A DNA stretch of 64,000 nt, taken from positions 186,001 to 250,000 of the forward strand of contig JAEHOE010000040.1 in the NCBI GenBank assembly GCA_016858145.1, read 5' to 3'. Position 1 is the first letter of the stretch. Each line of letters begins with the position of its first letter. The position numbers were made by a program, and so were the translations under genes. The notes beneath the pieces are model-generated. The model was given only the letters and a program-made list of their open reading frames with translations. It had not been told where the DNA came from and searched no databases. Positions 33,565-46,770 of this stretch are shown one piece after another. The DNA is from Edaphochlamys debaryana. Lineage: Eukaryota > Chlorophyta > Chlorophyceae > Chlamydomonadales.

Positions 33565-34889
33565 GGCGCTGTGACCCGCCGGGGGAGCAAGAAGAGCAAG
33601 AAGAGGCCTGCGGCTGCAAGCAGTTCATCTGCAGTATCTGATGCTTTTTGCCTCGCACAAGTTTGCGGAGCTCAAGTGGAGGCCCTTCGGACTATGCCCA
33701 TCGCCGGCACGGCACCCCGCCTGGTAGCATCGCACCCATCCCCATTCCGTCGTCCCCCTCACCCGTTTGCGCGCGCGGCTGCCCCTAGGTTAGCCCCTGC
33801 CTCGGCGATGCGCATTGCTGGCACCCTGCCTTCTTCTCTCGCGTTGCGACAGCGCGCTCAGCTGCATCCCCCTTCATCATCTTCCGGACTACGCTGCACG
33901 GACCCTGCGAGCACAGAACCCCCCTCACCCTCGGTCAGGAGACGCGGGCAGGGCTTGAGCCAGGCCGTCATCGAGGCTTCTGCGCGAGCTTGAAGGGCGG
34001 ACTGCCCTCACATACCCAGCGCTTACACTCCCGGCAGCCATGGATCACGGCACGGTCCGGCCCGAGCCCCGCGCACCAACGACACAGCCCCGTCCCCCCA
34101 CACCACAGCCCCTGCTCGGTGCCTCCAACCCGGAATTGGCCTGCCACGGGCGACCCTCAGCGTCTTGAACGCCGGGAGCTATCAGCGCCAACCCTCGCCT
34201 GGGCCGTCCGCAACAACAGGGCCCGCACGCCCACCGCTTGTGAAGCGACCTCCCCTGCCATCCTGATCCAGCCCGTAAGAAACGGCTCTGCCGCAGCCCA
34301 ATATCGTACAGGCAATAGCGGTAGCGTACAGTCGACGATATAAGGTACACCGCACTCAACAACGAAAAGGGACTAAACCTGGAGATGAGGAAGCGAATAC
34401 TGATCGACCACGACAGCCCGGCCAAATGCAGCCGGCCATACGAGCACACGACCTCTGCCAACATGCCCACCCTACACATGACGACGGCTATGACTACGTT
34501 TCTTCGTGTCTTCTTTTTCCAACAGTGACTGCCTCCTCCTAATTTATTTCAACAGCGGGGAAACGGCCAACCTCCAGCGCTGCACACGCTTCGCCACGCA
34601 TGCGCCTGCGGCACCCCTACCGCCGTCCGCTCACGTCCGAGATCCACCGCCGCCTCTGCAGCGTGAAGTGAGGAGGCCGCAAGTCCGCACACCACCGGGC
34701 GCCGCGTCTACGACAGCCCATCCGCTCCCCAGCTCCTGGAAGCACCGCAAGCAGGCCACGCCGTCAGGGCCTGCCACCCCCCCTGTGACCCGCTCGACCG
34801 CGCAGACGGGTATGGGCCCGGGTCCGAGCCATGTTCAGCAGCCCGCCTCCAAGTGAGGGGGCTGCAGGCCCCCCGGCAGGGGCTGGTGC
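33565..34889. other. Intergenic region between two minus-strand genes
   Basis: It should contain the MYND promoter and the 3' UTR of the gene at 34890-36458. A minus-strand TGTAA lies at 34023-34027. The open frames here overlap each other on both strands and show no splice logic; no gene is called. Confidence 0.4.
34023..34027 (-). promoter_or_regulatory. Poly(A) signal TGTAA for the gene at 34890-36458
   Basis: TTACA on the plus strand, 863 bp past the stop at 34890 and 459 bp before the MYND start codon. Confidence 0.4.
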
Positions 34890-36458
34890 TCAGAAGCCCG
34901 CCTCCACGTCCGAGTCGGTGGATGAGGTGTAGGCGGTGGAGCGCCGCTGCTTGTAGTACTTGTGCAGCCCGCCGATGCCCTGGCCGTTGACCACGAACCT
35001 GGGGGCGGAGGTAACAGGTGGGAAGGGAGGCAAAAGTGAGGGCCGACGGCCAACACTGCACACCTCGGGAGGCGGGGCTTGGGCCGCTGCGTACCCCGCT
35101 CCAAGCCCCGAGCCCAACCTCAGCAGCACCCCGGCGCCCCGACCCACATGTTCTGGATCTCGATGGGCAGCTCGTCCAGCAGCCGTACGTGCGGGTAGTA
35201 GTCCATGCGGTACAGCAGCTCGGGGTACTCCCCGATGTACCAGGCCACCACGCGCGGGTCCCGGCTGGGGTGCAGCCGCGTGAGCTGCGCCAGCGTGCGG
35301 TCGCACCGCGCCTGCAGCTCCGGCTCCCGCAGCAGCCGCGGCTGGCGGGCCAGCAGCAGCGCCATGTCCTTGCCGGGGAAGCAGGACACCAGCACCACCT
35401 GGGGGGGAGGGGGAGGAGGGGGGGGAAGGGAGGCTTTGAGGGTGGGATTGGAGGGGGCGGGAGGGAGGAGACGGCAGAGGGCATCAGGGCCAGGTGCCCA
35501 CGCCAGGCTAGATCAGGCCCCGGCGGCAGCCCCCGCCCCTCCCGACAGTCCCTAAACTCCCCAGGGCTCACTCCCTTCCACAATGCGCCACGTGCGGCCC
35601 AGCCCCTGCCCCACGCCTCCCTCCCGGAGCCCCCCCCGCCCTCCCCTGCCGGTGCCCACCCACCATGTTGCGGATGGCCAGCCCAGGGTCCACCTCCAGC
35701 AGCTCGGTGTCGCGGTCCACCATGGCCGCCAGGTCCACGTCGGGGAGCACCCGCTGCAGCCGCTGGACCTGGGGGGGGGAGGCGAGGGAACAGAAACGGG
35801 GTTGAGGAACCGGGCTCGGGGAAAGGGGACGCGGCTGTCCACCCCAGCCTGCACGCGCAAGGCCGCATCTTGCGTAGGGAAAGCCTGCTCTACATGCTCC
35901 TCAAGCCCCCACGCACCTTGGCCGACAGCTGCTCCAGGCTGTAGCGCCGCCCCGACTCCTCCAGCCGCCGCACCAGCTGCTCCGCGGCGTGGCTGCTCAG
36001 CCCCTGCTCGCACCAGAAGGACACCACCGCTCGCCGCGGGGCCGGCTCCGCGGCGGTGCTGGCCGTCATGTCCAGGTCGGCCTTGCGGGGGGAGCGGGAG
36101 GGGGGTTGGAGGGGGGGAGCGTGCCCGGTCGAGAAGAAAGGCACGAGGTGGGGAGGCGGGGTGGGACAGCGACTAAAGGAGGGCCGCGACACTGCCCCAG
36201 TGCCGCCAGTCCCGAGATAATGGTCATCTGCGCTCTCACCAGGAAGGCCTGCTCAAGCTCATGCTGAAGTTGGAGGGAGGCAAGGCCACGCGCTTGATTA
36301 AAAAGCTCGACCGCTTCCCGGTACGCATCTGGCCCTGGATTAGCCGATGCTCGACACAGTTGTCGGCAAGGTCTTGCGTAGAAGCGCGCGCTTGTCAGGG
36401 GCTTCGTGCGTTGCGTGGCAATGGCTGGTCGCGCGTGGAGGCCCAAAGAAGTGTTCAT
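34890..36458 (-). CDS. Helical-repeat protein, possibly mTERF-like, probably organelle-targeted
   Basis: Exons (minus): 36458-36240, 36081-35917, 35768-35664, 35398-35148, 34998-34890; 282 aa. The first 35 residues are rich in Arg, Ala, Ser and Thr with few acids, as in a transit peptide. The rest is helical with repeated Leu/Pro patterns such as FPGKDMALLLARQPRLL and WYIGEYPELLYRM, which recall mTERF repeats; then LDELPIEIQNM, and a short Ser-rich end. If mTERF-like, it would bind nucleic acid in plastid or mitochondrion. The resemblance is only by eye and could be to another helical-repeat family. It is divergent from the gene at 36761. Confidence 0.75.
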
Positions 36459-36760
36459 TGTAGCAGTGGGATGTCGGGTTCAAGTTGCGTCGTCACTGAG
36501 CGGTATGAGCGCAGGCCGTCCACAGCGCGTTTCCGCCTGTGTGAACGGCATTACAACCTTGGGCTCCCAACGCGAACCCCGGCCCGCAGCGTTTGAATAG
36601 CTTCATATGTTCACCAATAACCAATAGCCGCAACCCAATGCCGATAGGCCCGGAGTTCAGCCGCAGGCATGTCGAGCTCTCGTGCGAATGTCAGCCGTGT
36701 CATGGAGGCAGTCCGCTTGAACTTCCTGCCTATGTAGCTTAACGTAGTCAAGCTAGAGCA
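36459..36760. promoter_or_regulatory. Divergent promoter region with three CCAAT boxes
   Basis: These 302 bp separate two start codons pointing apart. CCAAT occurs at 36614-36618, 36621-36625 and 36635-36639, three copies in 26 bp in plus orientation, in a locally AT-richer stretch. They may serve one or both genes. Confidence 0.5.
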
Positions 36761-39700
36761 ATGGGGGCAGGAGCCTCCAGCCGGGGCGGGGAGACCCGTT
36801 TCGCAGTGGACCCAGGCGAAGCATATGACCCGGAGCGCCTGGACAAGCTGTCTGCACGGAGCCGCGAGCTGAACATCCTCGGAGGTACGGTCGCTTTATC
36901 CGCGGGCGGCGAAAGGCGCACTGCATGTCAGCAGTCGCAACGACCAGGCACCAGCTGGATGGCCTTGGACGCTTCCGAAGTTGGGGAGGACGCCTTGTGA
37001 AGGCTTGCGTATGGCTGGTTGGGTATGGCTGCGTTGGTGTACTCCGAGAACTACCCGGCGCAGGCCGCCTGCCGTCGAGACTCCCCCCCGCCTCCGCTTG
37101 CAGGCACCCTGCGCCCGCCCGTCAAGCGCGGAGACACACAGCGCGCGCTGCTGGAATGGCTACAGGTGGGCTTTCGCGCCGATCCGCCCCGGCGCTCCCT
37201 TGCAGGCGCTCCCTGGCAGGCGGCCCAGCCCTCGATGCTGCTGTAAACACACCACCTCTGCTCTGGGGCCTTCCGCAGTGCCCAACCACGTGCAGCTCAG
37301 GACTCCAAGCCTTTCTCCCCCTCCCCCCGTCACCCTTTCACCGCCCTCAGGACGCCCTCCGCGAGCAGGGCGACCGCCTGGAGGAGGCCCTGTCCAAGGA
37401 CCCCCTGGCGGGCCGGTGGGGCGCAGCGGGGGGCAGGGGCAGGGAGGGGAGGGGAGGCCTGCCGGTTTCGAGGCAAGGGTGCCCCTGGGTACAGGGAGTG
37501 GGCATGGGCACAGGGAGAGGGCATGGCTCCCACCGGCTCCCCCATTTCCAACAGCAATCAAGTTGTGCCGTTGCGCCCAGGGCGCTGGGGCGGGGGCGTG
37601 TGTTAAGCTTGTCCCTCCGCTGCACCTGCGCCTGCGGCGGCTCTGGCCCGCACTGACCTGACCGGGGCCGTTCCGCATGCTGCCCCCGCCCCCTGCTCCC
37701 CCCCGCAGGCACGAGATCATCCGGCAGGAGGCGGTCAAGCTGGCCCGGCAGACGGGCCACCGCAAGCAGCGCTTCTCCGTGCTCGAGTGGCAGACCATGA
37801 AGCACCAGGACCTGCGGTGGGGGCCTGGGGGAGGGGCATGAGAGGGGCTCTGCGCCCGTGCCAGATCTAACGGTGGAGTATTCTTGCACAATGGCATGTG
37901 CTGCTGCCTCGGCGGGCCTGACGCCCCCTGCCCTGGGGTTCCGGTAGACCAGTCCTGACGCCCCCCTGCTCCCCTCTGCGGCACAGTGAGAAGGAGGCGC
38001 GGGAGGAGGTGACGCGCCGCATGCGGCCCCGGGAGACATCGACCAACGGGAACTCCGCCAGCACATCCGTACGGCCGTCGTACGATGGTCGTGCGGCGCC
38101 CAGCCGGGCTGCCTCGCAGTACAGCGGCGTGACCGGTGGCAGCTGGGACGAGGCGAGCTCGGGGGCGGAGGCGGACCCCGAGCCGCCGGCACGCGGCAGG
38201 CGCCTGCCGGTGGCCCTGGTCCTGGGCAGGTGGGGCAGCGGGTGCGGATGGTGGGGCGGGGGGGGGGGGCACACACCAGGGGTGGTGCGTGGCAGGCCAA
38301 GACAAGGGCTGCCTGCACCTGGCCGCGCTTCCCGGTCGCAACCGTGCAAGGAAGTGCGGCCCTGCTCCCTCCCACCTGCCTGCAGTGCCGACGGCGAGGG
38401 CGGGGGCATGGAGCTGCCTGCGTGGCGACTGAGGGTGGCGCGGGCCAAGCGGACCGCAATGATGGTGCGTGCAGGGGGGGGCTTGGAGCCGACATTGTAC
38501 GGTGGGCAACACGCCGCAGTCTCCTAGCTCGGTGTCCCCAGGCCCCTGACCTGAAGCCCCCCCGGTCCCGCTCTCCCTCTTCCCCCTCCTCCTCCCCCCC
38601 TCCCGCCCGTCCCCGCCCCCAGGTCATCTCCGTGGTCCTGGCCTTCCGCGGCCGCAAGCACCGCTCCCGGGGGCTGCAGCGCCTGGACTCGCTGTCCTTC
38701 CTGGTGCGCAGCCAGCTGGGGCCGGAGCTGGCCAGCTTCGTGGAGCAGCAGGCGGCCTACCGGGCGGCCAAGGCCAGCGCGGAGAGCCTGCAGGTGGGGG
38801 CGACGGGCCGTTCGGGTTGTGGGGCCGAGGCCAGAGTGTGGGGCTGAGGCCGGAGTGTGTCAGGTAGGCCGGCGAGTCTGGGCACTCGACGAGTGGGGCG
38901 TGTGCTCGCTTCCCCACCACGCGCTCCACCTCTCTTTCATCCCCCCGTGCAGGTGGCTGCCGAGGAGGCTTGGCGCGAGGCCAACTACGGGGAGGGGGGG
39001 CCCGAGGTCGAGGGGGGCCCCGAGGGCTGCTTGGACGACCTGTCGGACCCGGGGGGGCTGCCGCCGCTGTCCCCGCACGGGGGCGGCTCGGGGGACTCCA
39101 GCCTCCCCATGTCCCCCCGCGTGGGGGGCGGCAGCGGGGGCCTGAGCGCCCCGGGCGGGGCCACCGGCCTCACGCCCACGGGCAGCGGCGGCTTCGGCCG
39201 GAGCATGCCCCCGCCCCCGCTGCGGCTGCCCACGGGGGGGATGAACGGCGGGGGCCCAGTCACGACGGGGCCGGGCAGCGGCGGCGCGCTGACGCCCACG
39301 GGCGGCGGCGGCGGCGGGCAGCCGACGCTGCTGCGGTCGCGGGCGCTCAACCTCACGCCCACGCTGCACCACATGGCACAGGTGCGCTGGCGGGAGTGTG
39401 GGTGTGTTTGGCGTTGCGAGCGCCTTCACAGGGAGGGCGGGCGGGTGAACGGGTGCGCACGCAACCCACGCGCTAATCCTGGGCCGGTGCCCCCCTCCGC
39501 CACCCGCCCGCCTGCCCCTCAGGCCCCCGGCTTCATGTCCCCCGCCACCGGCTCCCCCGGCTCCCAGCCGCCCATCCTGGGCTCAGTGGCCAACTCGGCC
39601 TCCTCCGCGGTGGCACCCGGGTACAGCCCCGGCTCGGGCCCCGCGGGCATGCCCTCCGCCCGGGGCTCCTTGTCGGGTGGCCCGGCCGGCTCCGGCCCCT

Positions 39701-42700
39701 CGCCGCCCTCCGCCGCCGCCTCCCTGTCCGGCCCCCTGCCGCTGCTCAGCCGTACGGCAGCGCCGTCCATGCGCACCTCCATGGCGTCGGGCATCCTGGA
39801 CCCGTCCCTGACCCCAGAGGCGTCGTACAGCAGTTCCAAATCCCAGCCGCGTGGATCCACGCCTGGGTTCGACGGCTTGGGGCGGCACGTGCTGGATCCC
39901 GCGGCGCGGTCGGAACCGCAGATCCCGCTGCCAGGACTGGCGGAGGAGCTGAGCCTCATGTCCATCCCGGACTCTTCGGACCGGGCGGCGGCGGTCCGGG
40001 CCGAAGCGGCGGCGGCGGCGGCCGAGGGCGGCCTGGCGGGTGGGCCCAGCGGCAAGCGCTGGAGCATACCGCGCTTCTTCGGGGGTGTGGGCGCGGGCAG
40101 CAGGCGCGGGGGGCCGGTGCCGCTGCTGGCCTCGGACGGGGCGGGGGGGTCCACGTCCAGCCCCATGCTGGGGGGGAAGCGGGGGCCCAAGGGCTCGCTG
40201 CTGGCTGAGGACCTGAACATGGTCAGCCGGGCGGCGTCGTGGGCCGGGCCGGGCCCGAACGGGCCCAACGGGGCCCAGGAGGGCGTGCTGCGCGTTCAGG
40301 GGCCCATGTCGGGCCCAAACTCCCCCTCGGGCGGCAGCGGGCCCGGCGTCTCCCCCGCTCCGCCGCACCTGCCTGCGCCGCCGGCCGGCATCCGTAACCC
40401 CCGCAACCGCCGCAACAGTACGGCAACCTACTCGTACGGCTCGGGGCCGCCAGGGCACCCCACCCGCAGCCCCAGCAACACCTTTGACGGCTCCATCCTC
40501 TCGGCCTCCACCGACGCAGCGCCCTGGAGCCCGGGGGCGCGCGCGCCGCCCTCCCGCACGCGTGGCTCCATGCAGCCCTCAGCGGGGGCCGCGGCGGCGG
40601 CGCTGCTGGCGGCCGGGACGGGGGGCGGTGCGGGGGCGGGCAGCCGGCCGGGCTCCACGGCCAGCACCCCCCGGCCCGGGCGCGCCTACCTGCGGGCCAG
40701 TGCCACCGGGGAGACGGCCGCGACGGTGCTGGCGGGGGACCGGGACCGGGACCGGCAGCTGAGCAACAGCGGTGGAATGGGCGCGCCCCCGCGGCGTGCG
40801 GTCACCTCGGATGCGTCCACTGCGGAGCAGCTGTACCTGCGCTGCCAGGAGGAGGTGGGCAGCAGGGGTGTTTGAATCTGAGAGCGGGAGAGCGTCTTTA
40901 CGCCTGCGCCAGAAGGGGAAGGGGATGCGTTTGGTGGGCGGATGCAGAGAGCGCGTGTCTGGATGGGCAGGGGTACGCGTGCTCGGGGAGGTTGGGGCCA
41001 CAGGCTGACTCTCGGCGCTGTCGCCCACGCCCTTTTCCGCCTCCGAAATTATCACCCCCTCGGCCCCTCCCCCCCCCCCAGGTGGCGGCCCTGGACAAGC
41101 CGCTGCGGCTCATGCAGCTCTACGCCAACAGAGCCAACGCGCGCTGGGCGGAGGAGCTGCTGCCGCCGCCGCTGCAGCAGGCGCCGCCGCCGCCCGGGGC
41201 GCACGCGCACGGCCCCGGCGGCGCGGCGCCCGGCTTCGAGCCCCCGCACGTGTACGACGCCTCCCGCTTCTCCGCGGCCGTGGGCGGGGCGCAGTCGTCG
41301 GCGTTCAAGTCCGAAGCCACGGCGCTGCTGCGGTCGGGGCGCATGGCGGTGCAGGTGGGGGGCGGGAGGGGTAAGGGGGGGGGCTGAGGGGGCAGAGGGG
41401 TTGCAGGGCCTGGCTGAGGGTGGGAGGGAGTGGAGCGTAAGGTGGAGTGGGGGCTTGACGAGCCTCCTCGAGGTCCGCTCGGGGCACTCCTCGTTCAAGA
41501 TCCTAGTCCAGAGGCTTCCCCCCTCCCGCTCCTTGCCCTCCTCCCCGCCCCTCCCTCCCAGATACTGGCCGCTGATGACCACATCATCGGTCCCACGGGG
41601 CCCAGGCCGCTGTGGAGCGCAGACCCCTGGGAGCTCATTGCCTCGCAGTACCCCGGGAAGGTGCGTGCGTGGGGCCTGCACGCCTCGCTCAGGCTCCTCA
41701 GCACCGCCTTCTACAGGCCTCTTTGCGTCCCATCATACCCCCCTTCCCCTCCCCCTGCGACCTCCACCCCGCTTAACCCCACCACTCCCCCTTCACCCTC
41801 CCCCACACCCCAGGCCAGCCAGCCCGAGCGCATCCGCTCCGTGCCGCTGGGCCCGCGGCTGATCATGGCGCTGGTGGCGGCGGCGGAGGCGCTGGCGGGG
41901 CCCGAGGCGGCGGAGCGGCTGGCGGTGGTGGTGCACTGCAGCGAGGCGCAGGCGGAGGAGGTGGCGGCGGAGCTGAGGGCGCGCAGGTTCTGCGGGTGAG
42001 AGCCAAAAGCGGGAAGCGCGGGGCAGACAGGCCAAGGACGGAGGCGATTGGGAGGAGGCGCGGGGCAGGCGGGAGGAGCCTGAAGGGGGAAGAGGATGCA
42101 CTGCGGCCCCTCCCACACCCTCCTCCCTCCTCCCCCCTATCCTCCTTCCACCCCCCTCCAGGCTGCGCCCCGACAACCTGGTGCTGTGTGTGCAGACGCG
42201 CCGCAGCGGCTACGCATGGGACCCCGCGCGCCAGGCCTTCCGGGCCGACCCCGCCTCCGCCCCCGCCTCGGCCGGCAGCGGCTACGCGCTCATGCAGCTC
42301 GTGTGGCGGGGGGAGGCCTTCACGCTCACGGACCCGGACGCACCCCCCTCCTCCGCTGCCTCCGCTGGCGCCGACTCGGGCGGCTCTGGCGCCTCCACCG
42401 CCCGCTCCCCTCGCCCCGCCCCTGGGGGGCCACCCACAGGGGCGGGGGCGGGGGCGGGGCCGGAGGGGGGCGCCAAGGGCCCGGCCGGGTCGGTTCCGCT
42501 GGGGCGGCCGGTGCTGGACTGGCTGCGCGCGCGGGGCGTGGAGTGGCTGGCCAGCCGGCGGCTGCGCGACCTCAGCCTCTACGCCCCCGAAACGGCGCTG
42601 GACCCCGAGGCCCTGGCCTACGCGCTGTTCCTGCACGACTCGCTGGGGGCCAACATGGCGGTGCAGGTGGGTGTGTGTGGGGGGGGGCTACAAGAGGGGC

Positions 42701-45700
42701 GGGAGGGGGGGAGGGGAGAGTAGGCGGCGGGGGTTGACAGGAGGGCGAGACGGGAGGCGAGGCCCGCGTTCCTCGAGCGGACGATGGCCGTGGCGGACTG
42801 ACGGCTTCCCGCTTCCTCCGCCTGACATCCCCACCTTCCCTCCGCCCCCCCCCAGGTGGAGTACGTGGACGGCATCCAGGCCGCCCGCGCAGCCCAGTCG
42901 GGGGTGGTCCTGGGGCCCCCCCGCCTGCCGGGGGTGGCGCTGCTGCGCAAGCAGACCGCGTCCAGCCTCACGGGGGTGGGGGCAGGAGCGGGGTCGCTGG
43001 CGGGCCGGGGCGCGCCGCGGCGCGCGGGCGCCCTGGGCGGGCCATCCGCTGGGGGCGGCGGCGGGGGCAGCCCGGGCGCCGGCGCCAGCCCCTCCCGCGG
43101 CTCCCGGCTGGAGGGCGGGGGCGCCTCTGCGCACCACTTCGTGCTGGACATCAAGATAGGGGACACGCTGGTGCGTAATTGTTGTTGGGGGATAGGGCCC
43201 AAGGGGGAAGGGAGTTGACGATTGCTAGTTGACGACGCTCAGCTTCACACAGCCTTGCTCTCGGACGACCCCTGACCCCTTCCTGTCCCCCTCTCCCCTC
43301 CCCCAGACCCCCCGCATGACCGCTGCGCTCAACGACGTGCGCACGCGGTTCAAGGGGCGCCTGGCGGTGTCCACACGGAGGTACCTGTGGAAGCTGGACG
43401 CGCTGAGGGGTGAGCACTGAGCGGGGAGCCCTGGAGGAGGACACAGGCGGCCCTGCTTGGCGCCGTCCTTGATCTTCACCACCCTTGTCCCCTACATGTT
43501 CACCACATGCGCTCTCCGCTCTCCGTCCCCGTTCACCATCTCCCTCTCTCCCCCTTGCCCCTCGCCCCCCTCCGCCTCCCCCAGCGCTGCTGACCACGCC
43601 GGCCGTGTTCCACCCCTCCATCGAGGTGGCGGGGGACCTGGCCTACCTCACATTCGACGCGGCAGACCTCACGGCGGCGGCGGACGTGGGTGCGCGCTGC
43701 GTGGCGCTGGCGGGGCGGGGCTCCACGCGGGCGCTGCTGGGGCCGGGGGACATCGAGGCGCTGCTCGAGGTCATACAGGCGCAGGTGGGGGGGCCGGGGG
43801 AGGGAGCGGGTCTCGACCGTGCTGCATGTGACTCGGGGGCAGGGGCCGGCTGTAGTCTTGCGCATCGTTTGAGGAGCGATAGGCTGCGCTGGCTGAAGGG
43901 TGATCCTCTCATCCCCTCTCTACACACCAACCCACCCATTCCCCAGGACGCGAGCGGCCAGTTCCGGCGGCTGGTGGGCAACAGCACCCCTGCCGCAGCG
44001 GCGGGCGGTCTTGCCTTCCGCCGCCCGCAGCTGGCGCTCTCCTCCCTCGCCCTGGGCGCATCGGCCGCCGGGGGGCCGGGGGGCCTGGGCCCCGCCTTCT
44101 CAACCCCCGTGCCGCCCAGCCCTGGCGCCGGGGGGGGCCCGATGCTGCAGCACTCGCCCTCGCTGTCCGGCGCCATGCCCTCCACGCCCACGGGGGGCGG
44201 CGGGGGCTCCGGGGGGCTGCGGGTGGTGTGTTTCGTGGCGGACAACGACGCCACGGGCATGGCGGTGCGGCTGCTGATGGCGCTGGTGCGGCCGCAGCGG
44301 GACTCGGTGGTGCTGGTGCACGTGGCCAGCACCATCCTGCAGGTGGGGTCGGGGGGGGAGGTGGACTTGGGAACGTAGAGAAACGGGCTGGAAGCGGCTG
44401 CGGCATGGTGGAGGACCTGGCGGGCATGGGGGCCTGAGAGATGCTGGGAGAGTGCTGCAACTGGCTTGGGTCCTGCGGGTGGCTGTCGTGGTGGTGACCA
44501 ACCACCGATCCTTCCTTCTCCCCCGCCCCTCCCGCCCCCAGGAGTCCGGCGCTCGTGTGCTCCTGCGCAAGTTCGAGTCGCTGCTGGCGGGGGCCATGCT
44601 GGACGTCAGCACGGAGCTGCTGGTGGGGGGGGAGGGAGGGGAGGGAGAGGGGGAACGCTTGCGGTGGAGGGAGAGGCGGGAAGGGGAACGGGGACGCTTG
44701 CGGTACGAGACACGCTGCTCCTCTGCATTCCGCCACACGGTGTCACGCCTTACGCTCTGTTTCCTCCCCCTGCCCCTCAGACCAAGAACGCCAATGGGCC
44801 CCTGGTGGACCAGCTCGGTGAGAACGGGGGGGCGGGGAAGCCAGGGGCGAGGACTGCTTGATGGTGGTGGTGTTGACAAGACGGGTGCAGGGCTGGCCTG
44901 TCCCCCATCCCCCAACGTTATCTTGCGTACGGCACATAACCGTACCGTACGGCACCTCCTGTGTCCGTACAGAGTCGTACGCGGACTCTGTGGACGCCAG
45001 CCTCATCGTCATGGGCTCCCAGGTGCTGGCGGCCGCCACACCCAGCCCCGCGCTGGGGGCGCTGTCGGGCGGCGGCGGAGGCCTGGGCGGCGGCGGCTTC
45101 CCGGGGTACAGCGGCGGCAGCTTCAGCGGCGGCGTGTCGCCCTTCGCCGCGGGCGGCGGCGGCGGCGCGGGCGGTGGCGCCATCACGGCCTCTGTGGCTC
45201 TGTCGCTGCTCAAGAGCACCACGCGGCCCATGCTCATCGTCAAGGTGGGGAGGAGGCGGGGGCCGGGAGTGCATGGGATGTGTTACATGGGGTGTGCGCA
45301 GCGGGGCGGCGGTGCTTTGCTGTATCACCTCTGCGCTGCCAGCATGTGTGGTGTGCTGTGCTCGCACAGAATGGCGCGGCCCTGTCCCGCCATCCGCTGG
45401 TATCCGCTGCACTGTGCCTACCTGCCTCTGCCCCACCACACCTCCACCACCACCACCCCCAGGCCAACGCCAAGCACGCGGTGGTGGCGTGGGACCGCGA
45501 CCCCCTGCGCTGCCTGGTGGAGGTGCACCACACCTCGCGCCACCTGCTGCGCTTCGCCGCGGGCCGCCTGCTGCTGCCGGGGCGGGGCGACAAGGTGGTG
45601 CTGGCCAGGGGCGGGGCCAAGGACGCCTCGGCGCAGGACAACGTCACCAGGTGGGGTGGGAGCCTGGCGGGGTGGCGGTGGCGGTGGTGGTGCAGGCGGG

Positions 45701-46322
45701 GGCTGGTGACTTGCACAGGAGAAGGCGGGTGGTTTGGGGCTGGCGGTTTGGGGTGGTGGCTGGTGGATGATATCCCGCTTCCCTATCCTCTTACTTTTCC
45801 CTCCCCCAACCCCTCCCCCCCCAGCCGGCGGCTGCTGGACAACTTTGCCGACATTGCCGCGCAGCACAACCTGTCCGCGGTGAAGCGGCCCATGGAGGAG
45901 CCGTTCGAGGCGGGGGCGGTCAAGTACGCAGACCTGGACCGCATCCAGATCATAGCCATGCAGGTGCGGGCGCGCGGGGGAGCGGGGGTAGGGGGTGGGC
46001 GGCGGGGAATGGGGGCTGTGGCCTTGGGGTGGGAGAGGCTGCGGGTCCACTCCCTCGCCCCGCCGTCCCCCGCCGTGTGCTGTGAAAACTTGTCGCCTTG
46101 TCGTTGCGCCTTGTGCCGTCCCCTGCCATGCGATACTCTCCTGGGACGCGCCCTTGTGGCCCTACGACCCCCTTCGCTCGCCCGCCCCCCACCCTGCCGC
46201 CCCAACCCCTCTGTTGCACCCCCCAGGCCCCCGGCGGCCGCTCCGTGCCCCCTTCCGTGGTCAACGTGCTGCGGGCGGCTCGCAGCGGGGTGCTGGTCTA
46301 CAAGTCCAACGAGCCCTTCTGA
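36761..46322 (+). CDS. 1832-aa protein: N-myristoylation motif, Gly/Ser/Pro-rich middle, two C-terminal USP-like domains
   Basis: Twenty-three exons: 36761-36884, 37104-37165, 37351-37415, 37709-37816, 37987-38229, 38386-38464, 38623-38793, 38953-39381, 39523-40854, 41082-41354, 41562-41660, 41814-41995, 42162-42666, 42856-43170, 43307-43409, 43585-43784, 43947-44342, 44542-44622, 44781-44817, 44973-45244, 45463-45650, 45825-45963, 46227-46322. The phases give one unbroken frame. The protein starts MGAGAS, which fits the N-myristoylation motif (Gly2, Ser6). Residues about 70-280 are charged and helical; about 285-870 are low-complexity. From about 1520 to the end two alpha/beta segments resemble universal stress protein domains: each opens with a hydrophobic strand (LRVVCFVADND; HAVVAWDRD), has a late Asp-rich strand (DASLIVMGS; LDRIQIIAMQ) and ends PMLIVK or GVLVYK. 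The middle (870-1520) has conserved-looking blocks I do not recognise. Membrane attachment and nucleotide binding are inferences. Confidence 0.85.
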
Positions 46323-46437
46323 GCGCTGGAGGGAGGAGGGGCCGGGGTTTTGGTGTGCTGCTCCTCCTGGCTTGCGGCGGAGGAGGCGGAAAGGCCATCC
46401 GACTCGCTTGCCGCTTGCAGTGAGCCCGGACTCTTGA

Positions 46438-46770
46438 AGGTCTGCCGTTGCTTTAGAGGAGCGAAGGGCTTGTCCAGATTGACAAGCAGAGCCGGGCGGT
46501 GCAGCGCATGCACTTGCAATCGGGTTTGGGACGTTAGCGGCGTGCCGCCTAGGGTGGGCGGGGACGCGCGATGGACGGGGGGTTGTGCAGCGCATGCACT
46601 TGCAGGTGGGATGGGGTTTGACGAGAACGTGGCAAGAAGGTGGGATGGGGACGAGAACCGGCAGGACTCTGGAGGTTACGTGGCACCAGTGTTCTGGCGG
46701 TGGGGTGGGGACGCAGGGTAGGTGTCGGCAGGACTCAAGAGGCCCGCTGGACTCGGGGTGCTCTGGTGGT
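46438..46770 (+). repeat. Dispersed repeat, left copy, after the USP-like gene
   Basis: It contains TTTAGAGGAGCGAAGGGCTT, ATTGACAAGCAGAGC, GATGGACGGGG and GCAGCGCATGCACTTG in order. The same series recurs at about 49640-49840. It looks like the 3' end of an LRR-type gene related to the one at 47062. Confidence 0.6.

Noticed and set aside
37160..38657. Minus-strand open frames of 436-450 codons
   Set aside because: They overlap coding exons of the large plus-strand gene whose phases all join; Pro/Arg/Ala-rich composition typical of GC shadow frames.
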